From Spirochaetales bacterium (GTDB lineage Bacteria; Spirochaetota; Spirochaetia; UBA9216): a stretch of 32,442 nt of DNA. Shown one piece after another: positions 30,034 to 32,442 of the stretch. Location of the stretch: assembly GCA_031273605.1 (NCBI GenBank), contig JAISRN010000071.1, positions 1-32,442 of the forward strand. Direction: 5' to 3'. Position 1 is the first letter of the stretch. Every line of letters starts with the position of its first letter. A program made the translations under genes and the position numbers. A model generated the notes under the pieces. It was not told the origin of the DNA. It did not search any database and saw nothing but the letters and a program-made list of their open reading frames with translations.

Positions 30034-32442
30034 ATGAAAAATTTGCGGAACACCCTTGCCCTTGGCGCTGATAAATCAGTCCCGTTTACCCCCCCCCCCC
30101 CCCCCGATAGGAATACTAAGATATAAACCCCTCCGGGCCTTCGCTTGTTTTGTTCCCTCCTTCAGCCTGATAAGCCTTATCGTCCTCGTGTTGGCGCTGG
30201 CCTCCTGCCCCAGCCCGACCGGCGGCGGGGAGGAAACTCCACATATTGTTTCTGTCGGAGATATACAAATAGTAACTAATGGATTTCCGGAGGGTTATAC
30301 CGGTATACCGCAAGTAACGATAAATGGTACCAGTTTGAATGTGAGTATGTTGAACGGAGTAATTATCTTAAGATTTCCCGCTTCTTTGCAGAAACACACT
30401 TCCGAAGGCATTATCGAGATCAAAATTTCTAAGACTTTGATGCAGAGCATGGTTAGCAATGGAGCAATTCCGGGTCTAAAATTTGAGCAAGGCATAGACA
30501 GTAATGATGAGATTAGCGAACAGGATGCTGAAACAATTAGACAGCGTATTGTGGATGCTATAAAGTCTATTACTATCGCTTATACTGCGACTGCAGAATA
30601 TTCTAATGAAACGACTGGTCCTATCAGCGATAGCGGAACCATTGGGGTATTAGGAACCTTTGCGCTGCCTAGTATTGATTATAGCGCAATGACAGTAAAA
30701 AATTCTGATTATACGACAAATGAGCAAAATCCTACCCCTACGCAGGATGTTACGTTGTGGGGACTCACCGCCACGTTCACCAAAACGAGCGAAACTACAG
30801 TGACTTTGGATATACCTTGGACTGGCTCTGTTAGTGGCGATTTGTCCGATATAGCTACCTACGCCACCAGCTATGTAACTGGGAAAAGTATTACCGTCAC
30901 ATTTACCAAAACTGGCGGAAACGCAGGCAACGACAGGGTCAGTTTCGGCAAGATAGCCGAATTGAAATCGGCTCTTGCCGGTGCGGCTTCTGTCAGTATG
31001 CAATCGTCCACCGAGTCCGGCAAGGAGGTCGCTCCGCTGTTCAACGGGGATGATATGTATGGCGATCCGTATGAAAATGCTGCTTATTTATATAATAAAG
31101 ATAGGGTGTTTTATTTATATAACAATGGTGATGAAATTTTTGAAGGGTATGAAGTACGATATGGGGCTAATAAGAATAACGCACATATTTATGTCAAAAC
31201 TGGCCATAGTATAATTGTAGACAAGCTAAGATTTTTTAAGACTTCAGACAGTTCTAAATTGTCTACTAAAGGTTTTGGTCTTGAGCTTCAGAGCGGTGCA
31301 ACTATTTCTTTTGTCTCAAATCCTAGTATTTCTCTAGATTTAATTGGAGATAGTACTGTACAAGCTATTACACCAGCGGATCTTGCTAGCGCATTGTGTT
31401 ATATAGGGTTAGATTATACTAGTTATATCTCAGGTTCTTCTAGTTCTTCATCTACTCCAACAGCTCCATTATTTACTATAAATGCTGGTAAATTATTGAA
31501 TGATTATTCTAGCAGTTTAATAGATGTAAATATTGCTTCATCTTTAAACGCTCTGAAGTTCCTCGAGAAACATGCGGATGCTAGCAAGTTAGGTAATCTT
31601 GCTCTTTCTGTTACTACTCCACATCTCATTCTCCAAAAATCCAACCCCTACACCGGAAATACCGCTCCTGCCGCCAATCAGGTGAGCGGCAACCTCGCCG
31701 TCTGGCTCGGTAACAAGGGCGTCGCACTTAGGGAGGTCTATCTGACCAATCCAAACTTGTATACTTCCGCCACTTCAGGGGGCACACTAAGGAATGTTGT
31801 ATTAGAGGGAAATAATTGGAAAAATATTACTGTTGCTGAGGCTCATGGCGTTATTGTATCGGTAAATACTCCGGTTGCAGCTCTCAATAATCCCAACAAC
31901 TCCAACCTCTGGTACGTCGTCCAGGGCGGGAATCCTTCTACGCAGGTGCAAATCAATGCCAAGGTTCTTGAACTTGGTTATAGTCATCCCTATGCAAACT
32001 TGGCACCGGTCGGAGGATCTATCACGCTGGATGGCCTTATAACTCCGACTAGTGATAGAACTGGATTGAGTAGTAATTTTTCGGCCACTAAGCATTATTA
32101 CACCGGTTCCCCTAACAGCGCTCGTCCCACGATAACATGGCAGCAGTATGCCGCGACAGTAGCGGGGGGTGGTACGCCCACCTTCGCCTTCGCTCCTATG
32201 GATAATTCAATCCGTCTGGCCGAAGGGAAAACCGATGCAAAGGATAACGATTACTTGCGCATGCTTGCGAACATTCCGACGCACGAGCTGGCCGATGCCG
32301 GCCGTACCGCATTGGAAAGCTTCCTGGGTTCCGTCTATGCGTCGTTTGAAAACGGCACGATGACTTCGGCCGACCGCCGTCTGGCCAACCAAATTATGGC
32401 CAGCATCTCCAAAGCGAATGGATTCAATCCGAGAAATGTACG
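30034..32442 (+). CDS. Very large putative surface lipoprotein; N-terminus split by a poly(C) tract (candidate phase-variable, off-frame as given); C-terminus runs off the right edge
   Basis: SD AAAGGA at 30021 and ATG 30034 start frame A (MKNLRNTLALGADKSVPFTPPPP...), which stops at TAA 30124. Frame B (codons starting at 30161 and +3n) is open from after TGA 30035 to the window end and encodes ...SFSLISLIVLVLALASCPSPTGGGEE... (signal peptide/lipobox) followed by a Ser/Thr-rich body. Not in the ORF track (no stop in window, no ATG near its start). Confidence 0.8.
30089..30105 (+). repeat. 17-nt poly(C) homopolymer
   Basis: Counted directly: C at 30089-30105. Other long G/C runs seen in the window reach only ~9 nt. 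Confidence 0.9.

Noticed and set aside
30650-31003. Minus-strand 117-aa ORF and the plus-strand 79-aa ORF at 30975..31214
   Set aside because: Lie within the long open lipoprotein frame; no SD or motif support.
1-32442. CRISPR arrays, tRNA/rRNA genes, transposases or integrases
   Set aside because: No regularly spaced repeats, cloverleaf-like genes or mobile-element ORFs were recognised by reading; a tRNAscan/CRISPR search would be needed to exclude them formally.

Overview
Spirochaete chromosomal window. Gene content and order (rimP-nusA-infB-rbfA-truB-ribF-rpsO-pnp ... tgt) point to a Treponema-like, probably gut-associated lineage. Most of it is a dense core operon: rimP, nusA, infB, rbfA, truB, ribF, rpsO, pnp, dut, lptF, lptG, tgt, murJ and a HEAT-repeat gene. 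A convergent minus-strand cluster follows (TPR protein, large GreA fusion, VWA protein), then rpe and a three-gene TPR/secreted-protein cluster on the + strand. Both window edges look accessory, and both hold long ORFs missing from the supplied ORF track because they run off the window. At the left edge (minus strand) is a SNF2-type helicase resembling those in DISARM/DUF1156-type defence loci. At the right edge (+ strand) is a very large putative lipoprotein whose N-terminus is interrupted by a 17-nt poly(C) tract. A good SD+ATG lies upstream of the tract in one frame, and the lipoprotein signal peptide and >750-codon body lie downstream in another. Changing the tract by one C (16, or 19) would join them. 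This candidate phase-variable surface-protein locus, with mosaic base composition, is the most interesting signal in the window. Other points: a promoter plus terminator-like leader before rimP-nusA, a zinc-ribbon tail on NusA, a RibF without a recognisable riboflavin-kinase motif, a candidate leaderless rpe mRNA, and a 24-bp tandem repeat in the VWA gene.
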